Part shown: piece after piece, positions 47,576 through 56,590 of the stretch | Layout of the letters: each line of letters opens with the position of its first letter | How positions within the stretch are numbered: the first letter of the stretch is position 1 | Source: Lactobacillus rodentium | GTDB taxonomy: Bacteria; Bacillota; Bacilli; Lactobacillales; Lactobacillaceae | Assembly: GCF_003423665.1 (NCBI RefSeq) | Contig: NZ_BFBY01000002.1 | Location: 154,228-218,227, forward strand | DNA: 64,000 nt | Direction: 5' to 3' | Notes under the pieces: generated by a model | Databases searched by the model: none | What the model was told of the DNA's origin: nothing | The model's input: only the letters and a program-made list of their open reading frames with translations | Program-made: the position numbers and the translations under genes

Positions 47576-48415
47576 ATGAAAGAATATAATTTCACTTTAA
47601 AATATCCACAAAATTATCCACCTGTTACAGTTGATAACCTTATGCGTCAGCTTCTTATTCCTAGGAAATGGCGTCACTTTTTACGCATTGAACAAAAAAT
47701 ATTAGTAAATGATAAGTATTTACCATTAAACTTTGAAGTTAAATCAGGTGATACTGTCAGTCTTACGCTGAGCCATGTTGAATCAACCCAGCAATCTTAT
47801 CCTACTAGTGGTAAATTACCAAAAATAACTTATGAAGATCAAAATATTTTGGTAATTAATAAACCAGCCGGTCAAAAAACACATCCAAATTTAACGGAAA
47901 CCAATACCGCTTTGAACGATGCCGCAACATATTTGACTTATTCACCCTATATTGTTCACCGCCTTGATATGCTGACAAATGGCCTTTTGTTAATAGCCAA
48001 GAATCCAGCCGTAGTTCCTATTTTAAATCGACAGCTTACTAATAAAACCTTAAATAGAGAATATTATGCTTGGGTAGATAATAGAAATTTAGAAAATAAG
48101 AGTGGAACAATTACCTTCCCCATAGGGCAAGATCCTCTTGATCAAAGAAAACGAATAGTTAGCAAAACTGGTTTACCAGCTATTACACATTACAAAGTCA
48201 TTCAAACTTCTGGTAATCAATCAAAATTAGCCATCAGGTTAGAAACTGGCCGAACTCATCAAATTAGAGTTCATTTAGCTAGTATTGGGTGCCCAATTAT
48301 TGGTGATCCTCTCTACAATCCTACTTACAAAGAAGGCCAGGATTTACAATTAAAAGCTTATCGTCTTAGTTTTCAAAAACCTTTCTCTTTTGAAAAAATT
48401 ACGGTTACACTATAA
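47576..48415 (+). CDS. RluD-family 23S rRNA/tRNA pseudouridine synthase
   Basis: A 279-residue pseudouridine synthase. A short S4-like N-terminal region (RKWRHFLRIEQKILVN) precedes the catalytic segment VHRLDMLTNGLLLIAKN with the active-site Asp, and RTHQIRVHLASIGCPIIGDPLY follows. The target uridine cannot be read from sequence; RluD subfamily enzymes modify 23S rRNA. The ATG has no clear ribosome binding site (only an AAG 1 nt upstream), so initiation may be weak or unusual. It is convergent with fba. Confidence 0.92.
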   Translation: MKEYNFTLKYPQNYPPVTVDNLMRQLLIPRKWRHFLRIEQKILVNDKYLPLNFEVKSGDTVSLTLSHVESTQQSYPTSGKLPKITYEDQNILVINKPAGQKTHPNLTETNTALNDAATYLTYSPYIVHRLDMLTNGLLLIAKNPAVVPILNRQLTNKTLNREYYAWVDNRNLENKSGTITFPIGQDPLDQRKRIVSKTGLPAITHYKVIQTSGNQSKLAIRLETGRTHQIRVHLASIGCPIIGDPLYNPTYKEGQDLQLKAYRLSFQKPFSFEKITVTL

Positions 48416-48418
48416 AAA

Positions 48419-48452
48419 TAAAAAAACCTCAGGAAAACACCTGAGGTTTTTA
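48419..48452. terminator. Bidirectional terminator between pseudouridine synthase and fba
   Basis: Arms AAAACCTCAGG and CCTGAGGTTTT around a 6-nt loop, with A- and T-runs on either side. Confidence 0.9.
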
Positions 48453-48467
48453 TCATTTTAAATTGAA

Positions 48468-49385
48468 TTATTCTTCGTTTAATGAAGCTTCATCAAAGTG
48501 AACTGATGATTCTTTTGAATCAATTGGAGCAGTACCCATCCATGAAATCATTTCTTTCATAGAATCAGTAATAGCATCAGTACCAGCTCTTAAAAGCTTA
48601 CGAGGGTCATAACCCTTGTTACCCTTGTCTAAGTCCATCTTTTCTTCGATGTACTTACGAGTAGCTGCTTGGAATGCTAATTGGAATTCAGTGTTAATGT
48701 TGATCTTAGCAATACCTAAAGAAATTGCCTTTTCAATTTGATCTTGAGGAATACCAGAACCACCGTGTAAAACAAGTGGAGTATCAGGAACAGCTTCAGC
48801 AATTTCCTTCAAACGATCAAAGTTCAAGCCTTTCCAGCCTTCTGGGTAAACACCGTGGATGTTACCAATACCACAAGCAAGTTTATCAACACCAGCTGCA
48901 ACGAACTTCTTAGCATCTTCAACAGAAGCTAATTCACCGCCATCGGCACCTTGGTTTTCACCAATCTTACCAATTTCAGCTTCAACAGAAATTCCTCTTT
49001 CGTGAGCTAATCTGATGATTTCTTTAGTCTTTTCTAAGTTTTCTTCAACTGGAAGGTTGTGACCATCAAACATAACTGATGAGTAACCAAGTGCAATACA
49101 TTCCTTAGCTGATTCATAGTCACCGTGGTCTAAGTTTAAGATAACTGGTACATCGATGTCCATGTTATCCATTTCGTTTTCAACAAGATCCTTAACAGTC
49201 TTGTAACCACCCATGTACTTAGCAGCACCAGTAGAAACTTGAATCAATAATGGAGTTCTAGTTTCCTTAGCACCCTTTAATAATGCACGAGTCCATTCAA
49301 GGTTGTTAGTGTTGTAAGCACCTACAGCGTAATGGTTTTTACGAGCAGCTTTAAAAATTTCGTTACCGTTTACAAAATAAGCCAT
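48468..49385 (-). CDS. fba: Class II fructose-bisphosphate aldolase
   Basis: A 305-residue zinc aldolase that splits fructose-1,6-bisphosphate into DHAP and glyceraldehyde-3-phosphate in glycolysis. Zn-binding histidines are visible in NLDHGD (near residue 85), GNIHGVYPEG and LHGGSGIP. A very strong AGGAGG precedes its ATG, fitting a highly expressed glycolytic gene. It lies 89 bp after argS and no terminator is visible between them, but promoter-like sequence is possible in the gap. Confidence 0.97.
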   Translation of the reverse strand: MAYFVNGNEIFKAARKNHYAVGAYNTNNLEWTRALLKGAKETRTPLLIQVSTGAAKYMGGYKTVKDLVENEMDNMDIDVPVILNLDHGDYESAKECIALGYSSVMFDGHNLPVEENLEKTKEIIRLAHERGISVEAEIGKIGENQGADGGELASVEDAKKFVAAGVDKLACGIGNIHGVYPEGWKGLNFDRLKEIAEAVPDTPLVLHGGSGIPQDQIEKAISLGIAKININTEFQLAFQAATRKYIEEKMDLDKGNKGYDPRKLLRAGTDAITDSMKEMISWMGTAPIDSKESSVHFDEASLNEE

Positions 49386-49474
49386 TATAAAATACCTCCT
49401 AATTTCTTGTACAACTTTAGTTTAACCCATTAGTGCAAAAATTAACATACTTTCGCACCATTTAATTTAGAAAA

Positions 49475-51151
49475 TTACATTTCTTTTGGAGCGTTTACAC
49501 CCAAAAGTCGCAAAGCCTCGGTCAAAACAATAGAAGTAGTTTGTACAAGAGCCAAACGTGCATTTAATTGATCATCTTCATCTAAGATACGTACATTAGC
49601 ATAATATTTGTTAAATTTTTTACTTAAACTAAGCGCATATTTAGCAATAATTGAAGGTTCAAATTTTTCTGCAGCTTTAGCAACTACTGCTGGGAAATCT
49701 GCTAATTGCTTGGCTACGGCAAAAGCTTGATTATCCGTGAGAGTTAAATTATCCACAGTTGTTTCATGGTTTGCCTTACGTAAGATACTTTGTGCACGAG
49801 CATTAGTATATTGCACGTAAGGACCTGTATCACCTTCAAAACGCACAACTTCTTCAAGATCAAAGTCAAAGTTATCTCGACGATCATTCTTCAAATCATG
49901 GAAAATAACGGCCCCTACACCAACATCATGTGCAACTTGATCCTTATTTTGTAAATCTGGATTTTTTTCTTCAATTTGTTTATGTGCCAAATTTACAGCA
50001 TCTTGTAATACTTGATCTAAGAAAACAACATTTCCTTTTCTAGTCGAAAGTTTTTTACCACCTTGGGTAATAAGACCAAATGGAATGTGATGAATATTAT
50101 CGGCCCAATCATAACCCATTTTTTTGAGAACTTTCTTCATTTGTTCGAAGTGTTCTCCTTGTTCATTACCTACCACATAAAGGGACATAACAAAATCATA
50201 TTCATTTTTACGATACATAGCAGCTGCTAAATCACGTGTCATGTAAAGGCTAGAACCATCAGATTTTAAAATTAAAGCCGGATTTTCATCTTCACCAAGG
50301 TTAACAACTTGTGCACCTTGAGATTCTTCTAAAAGATTCTTTTCTTTTAATTCATCAACAACTGGTTGCATCTTATCATTAAAGAAAGCTTCTCCATTAT
50401 AAGAATCAAATTCGACACCTAATTCTTTATAGATACGGTTAAATTCCTTTAATGAGGCATCTCTAAACCATTGCCAAATTTTTACTTCTTCTTCATTACC
50501 TTCTTCTAATTTCTTAAAAGTAGCACGAGCTTCATCATCTAATTTAGGATTCTTTTCTGCTTCTTCATGGAATTTAACATAGTAATGGAAAAGATTATTA
50601 ATAGGATCTTTCTTTACATCTTCTTCGTTACCCCAGAGACGATACGCCACGATTAATTTACCAAATTGGGTTCCATAATCACCCAAATAATTAATTTTAA
50701 TTGGGGTATAACCTACTTTTTCTAAAGTCTTAGCAATTGAATTACCAATTACTGTTGAACGCAAGTGGCCCATTGACATTGGTTTAGCAATATTAGGAGA
50801 AGACATATCAATCGGCACATTTCCATCACCAAGAGTTTGGTCACCATAATGTTCACCATCTTTTAATACATCATTTAAAGTAGTATTAATCAATTTTGCA
50901 TGATCAATTGCAAAGTTAACGTATGGGCCTACTGCTTGAATGCTAGTAAAGTTTTCGTCATTAATTTGATCTGCAATATTTTTAGCAATTTCTGCTGGGT
51001 TTTTATGTTCAATTTTTGCTAAAGCAAATGCTGGGAAAGCATAGTCACCCATTTTTTCATTTTTAGGTCTTTCAATCAATAAATTGATTTTTTCTTTTGG
51101 TAGGTCAACTTGTTCATTAATTAAATCAACAACTTTTTGCTTAAAGTCCAT
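49475..51151 (-). CDS. argS: Arginyl-tRNA synthetase
   Basis: A 558-residue class I synthetase. The start is ATG 51151 after AAAGGA rather than TTG 51172. The N-terminal additional domain is followed by SPNIAKPMSMGHLRSTVIGN (HIGH region), and GGKKLSTRKGN replaces KMSKS, as usual in ArgRS. The C-terminal anticodon domain is DALR-type (EALRLLGV at the end). It has its own promoter and T-box leader. Confidence 0.97.
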   Translation of the reverse strand: MDFKQKVVDLINEQVDLPKEKINLLIERPKNEKMGDYAFPAFALAKIEHKNPAEIAKNIADQINDENFTSIQAVGPYVNFAIDHAKLINTTLNDVLKDGEHYGDQTLGDGNVPIDMSSPNIAKPMSMGHLRSTVIGNSIAKTLEKVGYTPIKINYLGDYGTQFGKLIVAYRLWGNEEDVKKDPINNLFHYYVKFHEEAEKNPKLDDEARATFKKLEEGNEEEVKIWQWFRDASLKEFNRIYKELGVEFDSYNGEAFFNDKMQPVVDELKEKNLLEESQGAQVVNLGEDENPALILKSDGSSLYMTRDLAAAMYRKNEYDFVMSLYVVGNEQGEHFEQMKKVLKKMGYDWADNIHHIPFGLITQGGKKLSTRKGNVVFLDQVLQDAVNLAHKQIEEKNPDLQNKDQVAHDVGVGAVIFHDLKNDRRDNFDFDLEEVVRFEGDTGPYVQYTNARAQSILRKANHETTVDNLTLTDNQAFAVAKQLADFPAVVAKAAEKFEPSIIAKYALSLSKKFNKYYANVRILDEDDQLNARLALVQTTSIVLTEALRLLGVNAPKEM

Positions 51152-51173
51152 AGATTTTATCCTTTCGTGCAAT

Positions 51174-51372
51174 AAAAAAGTCTCCTTCTAACAAAAGTTA
51201 GAAAGAGACGAGAATTTTACCCGCGGTACCACTCTATTTGATTCAAGAATCCGCTTTATCAAAATCATATTAAATGTATTACCAAACACGCCTTCATCTT
51301 AATTTGTTACCTAACTTCCAACATCTTAGGCTTGCTGAAAACAAATTTAAAATTACTACTTTTGGTATTTCA
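51174..51372 (-). promoter_or_regulatory. T-box leader of argS
   Basis: The minus-strand core AGAGTGGTACCGCGG (51235-51221) is followed by an intrinsic terminator: arms GTCTCTTTCTAAC and GTTAGAAGGAGAC (51209-51180), then T residues. Near the 5' end AATTTGTT and AACAAATT form a short stem. A CGT codon (Arg) at 51290-51288 is a possible specifier. Confidence 0.88.
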
Positions 51373-51379
51373 AGTAACG

Positions 51380-51408
51380 ATTATAACAGGTAAAAGGAAA
51401 ATAGCCAA
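51380..51408 (-). promoter_or_regulatory. Promoter of argS
   Basis: Minus-strand TTGGCT (51408-51403), 17 bp, TATAAT (51385-51380), placed after the dacA stop and before the T-box. Confidence 0.85.
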
Positions 51409-51425
51409 CCATTTTTCCCAGATAA

Positions 51426-52691
51426 TTATCCGAAAATTAACCGCCAAATTCTTACAAAAATATTTGTCTTTTCAACATTTTGGGTTACCGTCGCTGGTAG
51501 TTGTACCCCTTGATTTGATTTTATTGAAGGTATTTGCTTAATGTCAAAATAACCTACTTTTTGTCCTCTTTTTACTGGTGCATTAATACTGGAAGCTGAA
51601 AATTTAGCCGTAATATGATTTCCATTGGCAATCCAAATACCAGTATCTTGTTGCATTACGACATTAACATTTTTTTGCTTACCATTAGGAACCGAAACGT
51701 GCTTTACACCATCAATCGGTTGGCCCTTTTTCATAATATAGAGTTGATAATTAGAAAAGACATAATTTAATAATTTCTTGGTTTGAGTAAAACGTGAAGG
51801 ATCAGGTCCGTCTTTATGGCGTGCACCCATCACAATCGTAATAATTCGGCGACCATTTTTTATCATTGAACCAGCAAAGCATCCCCCTGCTGCATCGGTG
51901 GTTCCAGTTTTTAAGCCATCTAAAGGATAAGTACTATCATATTGAGATAGACCTTTTAACATCCAATTCCAATTATCCATCACAGTAATTTTGCCATTAT
52001 CATCAAAATTCTTATGAGCAATTTTAGTTGTATTAATTACTTCAGGAAAATCAGTTACTAATTTATCCACTATAATTGCCATATCTTGAGCTGATAATTC
52101 ATTTTCTGCATTTTTGCTTACTCCAGGATAAGCATCCTTACCCTGTGTATAATTTGGCAGACCATCAGGAGTATAAATTTTTGCTCCTTTAATTCCCCAT
52201 ATTTTAACTTGCTTTTGCATCTGCTTCACAAAGCCAACCTGACTTCCACCAATAGTTTGAGCTAATAGCATCGCTGGAGCATTAGCTGAAGCAATTAGGG
52301 TAGCTTCGTAAAGTTGTCGAATTGTATATTGATGCCCCATTTCTAATGGCACACCAGAATAATCAGGATTTTTACTTACCTTAACCATTTGTTCGGTCGG
52401 TGTAACCTTTTGATCCCAACTAATTTTTCCCTCTTTAACAGCCTGTAATGTTAGATAAATAGTAATTAATTTGGACATCGATGCAACCGGTAATTTTTTA
52501 TTGGCATTTTTGGCATAAAAAACTTGTCCGTTCTTAGCATCCACAGCAATTGCACTTTTCACGTTTAAATCTAATTGTTTTTCCTGATAATTACTTACAG
52601 CCGCACTGGCAGTATTATTTTGTAAATTCGCAATTCCTATTAAACCTAAAATCAAGCCAAGGCTAACAGTAATTTTCGTAAAAAATTTCAT
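51426..52691 (-). CDS. D-alanyl-D-alanine carboxypeptidase (PBP5/DacA family)
   Basis: A 421-residue secreted enzyme that trims the terminal D-Ala from peptidoglycan stem peptides. A signal peptide (residues 1-29, ending SASAA-like) is followed by the serine-protease-like motifs SMSK (active Ser), SAN and KTGTT. The C-terminal domain (VKRGQKVGYFDI and onward) is PBP5_C-like and the last residues (FVRIWRLIFG) form a membrane-associating helix. Start ATG 52691 is chosen over GTG 52715 because it gives a normal signal peptide and lies just after the nnrD stop. Confidence 0.93.
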   Translation of the reverse strand: MKFFTKITVSLGLILGLIGIANLQNNTASAAVSNYQEKQLDLNVKSAIAVDAKNGQVFYAKNANKKLPVASMSKLITIYLTLQAVKEGKISWDQKVTPTEQMVKVSKNPDYSGVPLEMGHQYTIRQLYEATLIASANAPAMLLAQTIGGSQVGFVKQMQKQVKIWGIKGAKIYTPDGLPNYTQGKDAYPGVSKNAENELSAQDMAIIVDKLVTDFPEVINTTKIAHKNFDDNGKITVMDNWNWMLKGLSQYDSTYPLDGLKTGTTDAAGGCFAGSMIKNGRRIITIVMGARHKDGPDPSRFTQTKKLLNYVFSNYQLYIMKKGQPIDGVKHVSVPNGKQKNVNVVMQQDTGIWIANGNHITAKFSASSINAPVKRGQKVGYFDIKQIPSIKSNQGVQLPATVTQNVEKTNIFVRIWRLIFG

Positions 52692-52692
52692 A

Positions 52693-53556
52693 TTAATTTT
52701 TATTCTTTCCTTCACTATACTTTTTCATAAGTTTGGGTAAGAGCGCACTTAGTTTGGTAGGACGAACAACATAATTTTCTTCAAATATTACATCTCCAGC
52801 TAATGAATGTAAATAAACAGCTGCTGCAAGAGTCTGTAAATTTACTGAAAATTGCCCACAAAATCCGCCAATAATTCCCGCCAAGGTATCTCCCATTCCA
52901 CCGGTTGCCATTCCCGGATTACCTAATGGATTAACTAATACTTGATGGTCCATTTGATCATAAACTTTTGTATGATTAGATTTTAAAACGAGATAAGCAT
53001 TTTGTTTAGGAAACAAATTATCTAAAGCTTCAAAATTTGCTGCATCCGTTTGGTAGTTAATTCTGATTTGACTAAGGCGTTCCCATTCCATTTGATGAGG
53101 AGTTATAACTATCTTTTTGGCGTTACGTGGAATTAAAGTCTTATCTTTTGCAATTAAAGTTAAAGCACTGGCATCTAACACCACTGTTTGGTTTTCTTGA
53201 ACAGTATCACGCAAAATTTCTAGACATTTTATGCTTTGCTGCTCAACTCCTAATCCCATTCCACAAATTATTACATTCATTTGGGGAATTAATTGTTTAA
53301 GGCCTGCTTCATCACGCCAATCTAAAAACATTGCTTCTGGATCACGACTATGTAACGCCGTTACATTTAAATTATGGGTAGCAACGCAAACAAGCCCTGC
53401 ACCACTATTCAAAGCTCCTTCGGTAGCCATAATAATTGCACCGCCATAATGACTGCTACCACCAATTAATAATAACTTACCATAGTCTCCCTTATGGCTT
53501 GCACTAGGACGCTCTTTAATTACATTTTTTAAAATGTCTTGGCTAATTTCTGCCAT
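52693..53556 (-). CDS. nnrD: ADP-dependent NAD(P)H-hydrate dehydratase
   Basis: A 287-residue repair enzyme of the ribokinase-like fold that converts damaged NAD(P)H hydrates back to NAD(P)H. The N-terminal KGDYGKLLLIGGS and the C-terminal NPGMATGGMGDTLAGIIGGF are the family signatures. The epimerase half (NnrE) is not fused here and not seen in the window. It is followed directly by the carboxypeptidase gene. Confidence 0.94.
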   Translation of the reverse strand: MAEISQDILKNVIKERPSASHKGDYGKLLLIGGSSHYGGAIIMATEGALNSGAGLVCVATHNLNVTALHSRDPEAMFLDWRDEAGLKQLIPQMNVIICGMGLGVEQQSIKCLEILRDTVQENQTVVLDASALTLIAKDKTLIPRNAKKIVITPHQMEWERLSQIRINYQTDAANFEALDNLFPKQNAYLVLKSNHTKVYDQMDHQVLVNPLGNPGMATGGMGDTLAGIIGGFCGQFSVNLQTLAAAVYLHSLAGDVIFEENYVVRPTKLSALLPKLMKKYSEGKNKN

Positions 53557-53641
53557 CTTTAACTCCTAATCTATTTTTTATTCAAATAGTCGACATTTTC
53601 ATTTTACCAATTCTTTGGTATGATTATCTATGTGATTTTTA

Positions 53642-53725
53642 GCCCTGATGGCGGAATTGGCAGACGCGCAGCGTTCAGGTCGCTGTTTTCTTACGAAAGT
53701 GCAAGTTCGAATCTTGTTCAGGGCA
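53642..53725 (+). tRNA. tRNA-Leu (anticodon CAG)
   Basis: The acceptor arms GCCCTGA and TCAGGGC pair fully, with A as discriminator. The anticodon stem CAGCG/CGCTG holds loop TTCAGGT, giving anticodon CAG (reads CUG). A long variable arm (TTTTCTTACGAAAGT) marks it as class II. The T-arm is GCAAG TTCGAAT CTTGT. CCA is not encoded. The preceding promoter has extended -10 TGG-TATGAT; the terminator at 53812 may serve it. Confidence 0.95.
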
Positions 53726-53811
53726 TTCGCATAACACACTTAAACGTTGATATATAAGCATTGATGATTGTAAATGCGCATCAACTTTTAATAATCAACA
53801 TAAAAAGGCAA

Positions 53812-53834
53812 TGATTGAAATCATTGCCTTTTTA
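53812..53834. terminator. Bidirectional terminator between tRNA-Leu and L,D-transpeptidase gene
   Basis: Arms AAAAAGGCAATGATT and AATCATTGCCTTTTT form a long stem with flanking A- and T-runs between convergent units. Confidence 0.85.
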
Positions 53835-53836
53835 TC

Positions 53837-55150
53837 TTAGTTATTTGCAATAACAACCTTGGTACCTACTGGTAATTCTTGATAGAACCATTTAGCATCT
53901 GGAACGGTTAAACGAACACAACCATGTGAAAGTGGTTGTGTACCTAGTAACTTAGCAGCTTGCATATCGTAAGGGCCGTTATAACCATTCGTTATAGTTG
54001 AGTGGAATAGATATACACCATGATCTTTCCAGCTTACATAGTAGTGAGCTCCTACAAATGTAGTTCCTCTTTCAGGTTGAACATAATAAGTTCCAGTAGG
54101 AGTCAAGCTCTTACCATTTACAATTCGACCAGCTGAAGAATACAAAGTATAGACTGGTTTATTTCCTGACATTACATAAGTTCTATTACCTAAAATAGAC
54201 ACTCTAATCCACAAGTTTTTAACATATTTCAAGTTTGGATGTGCCTTAGTTTCACTAGTTTGATTCCAGTAATTACTCTTACGCATATCTGCTGGATCTG
54301 CAAATGGTTGGTGTGGATTTCTTGAAGGGACAGCTACGGTTTTAGTTGAAACCACACCATTTTTAGCAGTCTTTTGGATATTTGCAAACTCAGAAGTAAT
54401 CCATTGGTTACCACCTAAGTTATACCAAACATAACCATTTCTTGGAGTTGCTTCTTTAAAAACTTTCCATGAAGAAGCATTTGGTACGTATTTAATTATC
54501 TTTTTACCATTAGCATAAGAAGACCAAACTGCTACTTGGCCTTTACCAGAATATGCAATTGAAACTACTTCATTTACATTATTTTCTTTCCAATCACTGG
54601 ATTCTTTTACTGGGGCAGTAGGTGTCTTAGTTTCCGCATTAGTATTTTTTAAATTGGCAATCGCATATTGACCATCGAGCCATTGATCGCCACCTAAGTT
54701 ATACCATTGACGATTATCTGCTAGAGTGGCAACTTTAAAAGCTTTCCAACTACTATTTTTAGGAACATACTTAATAATCTTTTTTGATGAATCATAATTA
54801 TTCCAAATTGCTACTTGGCCCTTACCGGAATATTGAACTTTTACTACTCCGTTAACATTTTCTACTTTAGCGGTACTATTAGCAGTATTATTTTTTGTAT
54901 TGTTGGCGGTAGTAGACGCAGTAGTTGAACTAATAGAATTTGAGTTTGTCTTATTTTCTGTTTGAGTTTGACTAAGAGCAGGAGTATTAGTACTATTTGA
55001 ATCTGCTCTAGAATTATTATTTTCAGCAGTTAAGGCAGAAGTCTGCGTGGTAGTTGAATTATTGGAATCATCAGCCGCATGAACCTTTCCGGTACTTAAA
55101 AGTGCTATTCCAACTAAAGTCATACCACATAACCAATTAATTTTTTTCAT
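53837..55150 (-). CDS. Secreted L,D-transpeptidase with two wall-binding-type repeats
   Basis: A 437-residue secreted protein. The signal peptide (INWLCGMTLVGIALLSTGKVHA) is nearly identical to that of the next gene. After a Ser/Thr/Asn-rich linker come two copies of a 60-residue module ending in YNLGGDQWLDGQYA and YNLGGNQWITSEFA. The C-terminal YkuD domain has HSTITNG and the catalytic SHGCVRL (Cys near residue 410). Such enzymes make 3-3 cross-links in peptidoglycan or attach proteins to it. It lies 14 bp after the C39-type peptidase gene, so the two are probably an operon. Confidence 0.9.
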   Translation of the reverse strand: MKKINWLCGMTLVGIALLSTGKVHAADDSNNSTTTQTSALTAENNNSRADSNSTNTPALSQTQTENKTNSNSISSTTASTTANNTKNNTANSTAKVENVNGVVKVQYSGKGQVAIWNNYDSSKKIIKYVPKNSSWKAFKVATLADNRQWYNLGGDQWLDGQYAIANLKNTNAETKTPTAPVKESSDWKENNVNEVVSIAYSGKGQVAVWSSYANGKKIIKYVPNASSWKVFKEATPRNGYVWYNLGGNQWITSEFANIQKTAKNGVVSTKTVAVPSRNPHQPFADPADMRKSNYWNQTSETKAHPNLKYVKNLWIRVSILGNRTYVMSGNKPVYTLYSSAGRIVNGKSLTPTGTYYVQPERGTTFVGAHYYVSWKDHGVYLFHSTITNGYNGPYDMQAAKLLGTQPLSHGCVRLTVPDAKWFYQELPVGTKVVIANN

Positions 55151-55164
55151 TTCTTTTCTCCTTA

Positions 55165-56481
55165 TTAATAACTTAATGCACGTCTTTTATCGGCATTCCA
55201 ATGACTCATAAAATTCTTTTCGCTCATTGATTCTCGTTTGCCACTCCAGGGATTATTATAGTAAAATTTCCCATCAGTTGAGAACCCAGTTAAAGTAATT
55301 GCATGGTTAACAAAGCCATTCATATTAGCCATCCAGGCAACTACCGGATGTCCTTGAAGTAGTTTATTTTTGATTGTAGATATACCTACTCCAGTTAGAT
55401 TTGAACTATGCCCAAGATGTCTATTTACTACTGGGGCAATTCCACTTGGAAATACCCACCAACCACTGGGACTATACGGATTACCGACAAAGCCTCGATT
55501 ACCATCATTAGATCTTGGAGTTTGTGCTGCAACTTGGAGTTTACTTATATTTACTCCTGCATACTGTAATAACATCGTAACGGCCGTCATTTCACAACCT
55601 GTCGGTAATTGTGGTAATTGACTGATTACAGGAACATTCATTTCTACTTGATAAATTGCACCATTTGGATGAGTAAATAAGGTTTGTTTTCCATTAATAA
55701 TTTTACCAGATTGAATTCGACCATTTTTGCAATATACATTTGCTTTTAGTCGGTTATCATAAATTACTCCATTAATATCTTTGGCATATTGACTATCAAG
55801 CCATTGATTATTGCCTAAGTCATACCACAATCTACCATTTGCATCAGTAGCCTTTTTATTGACCACCCAATTAGACTTAGGAGCTACATATTGCTTAATT
55901 TTTTTGCTTTGATCATAACTTGACCAAATGGCTACTTTTCCTTTTCCGGAATAATTAATTGTAATTATTTTATTTTCAGAACTTATATTTTGATCAGTAT
56001 TAGTTATAGAAGTATTTGGATGATTCTGATTTTCAAAAAAAGTGGTTTGTACTTTCGCATAGTTACCATCAACCCATTGGTTTCCACCTAAGTTGTACCA
56101 TTTATGATCATTTTCAACTGATGCGACTTTAAATGATTTCCATGAAGTATTTTTAGAAAGATAATTAACAATTTGTTTTGGTTGTTCATAATTATTCCAA
56201 ACTGCCACTTTACCCTTACCATCATAATTAATGGTAACTACTTGATTTTTAGATTCAATTTTAGCAGCTTTTTCACTAGCGCTTAAATTATTATTTTTAG
56301 CATTTACTGTTGTTACATTGCTTGAATTATCATTACTCTCTTCGTGATTATTCTCATTAGTAACAATTTCAGTTTCACTACTTTGATCAGGAGTATTTTC
56401 ACTTGCTGCATGAACCTTACCCGTACTTAAAAGTGCTACTCCAACTAAAGTCATACCACAAATCCAATTAATTCTTTTCAT
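55165..56481 (-). CDS. Secreted C39-like cysteine peptidase with two wall-binding-type repeats
   Basis: A 438-residue secreted protein with signal INWICGMTLVGVALLSTGKVHA. Two copies of the same 60-residue module (ending YNLGGNQWVDGNYA and YDLGNNQWLDSQYA) are followed by a peptidase_C39_2-like domain. The catalytic Cys is in QLPTGCEMTAVTMLLQ, the His is in NGFVNHAITLTGF, and YYNNPW near the end is typical. The substrate is unknown; in this setting a wall-peptide or surface-protein substrate is plausible. It shares signal and modules with the L,D-transpeptidase gene, so the pair probably arose by duplication plus domain swap. Confidence 0.85.
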   Translation of the reverse strand: MKRINWICGMTLVGVALLSTGKVHAASENTPDQSSETEIVTNENNHEESNDNSSNVTTVNAKNNNLSASEKAAKIESKNQVVTINYDGKGKVAVWNNYEQPKQIVNYLSKNTSWKSFKVASVENDHKWYNLGGNQWVDGNYAKVQTTFFENQNHPNTSITNTDQNISSENKIITINYSGKGKVAIWSSYDQSKKIKQYVAPKSNWVVNKKATDANGRLWYDLGNNQWLDSQYAKDINGVIYDNRLKANVYCKNGRIQSGKIINGKQTLFTHPNGAIYQVEMNVPVISQLPQLPTGCEMTAVTMLLQYAGVNISKLQVAAQTPRSNDGNRGFVGNPYSPSGWWVFPSGIAPVVNRHLGHSSNLTGVGISTIKNKLLQGHPVVAWMANMNGFVNHAITLTGFSTDGKFYYNNPWSGKRESMSEKNFMSHWNADKRRALSY

Positions 56482-56553
56482 TTAGTTTCCTCGATATGTA
56501 AAACTTAAAAACAAAATCAGATTTAATTATAATTTTGATTTTTAAATTATTCA

Positions 56554-56584
56554 ACAAAAAAAGCATCTATCTTAAATAGATGCT
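56554..56584 (-). terminator. Terminator of the amidase gene
   Basis: Minus-strand arms AGCATCTAT and ATAGATGCT with T-run, 6 bp after the amidase stop. Confidence 0.8.
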
Positions 56585-56590
56585 AAAATA

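Noticed and set aside
51152..51172. TTG start for argS
   Set aside because: The AAAGGA ribosome binding site lies between the TTG and the ATG at 51151, so the TTG cannot be the start.
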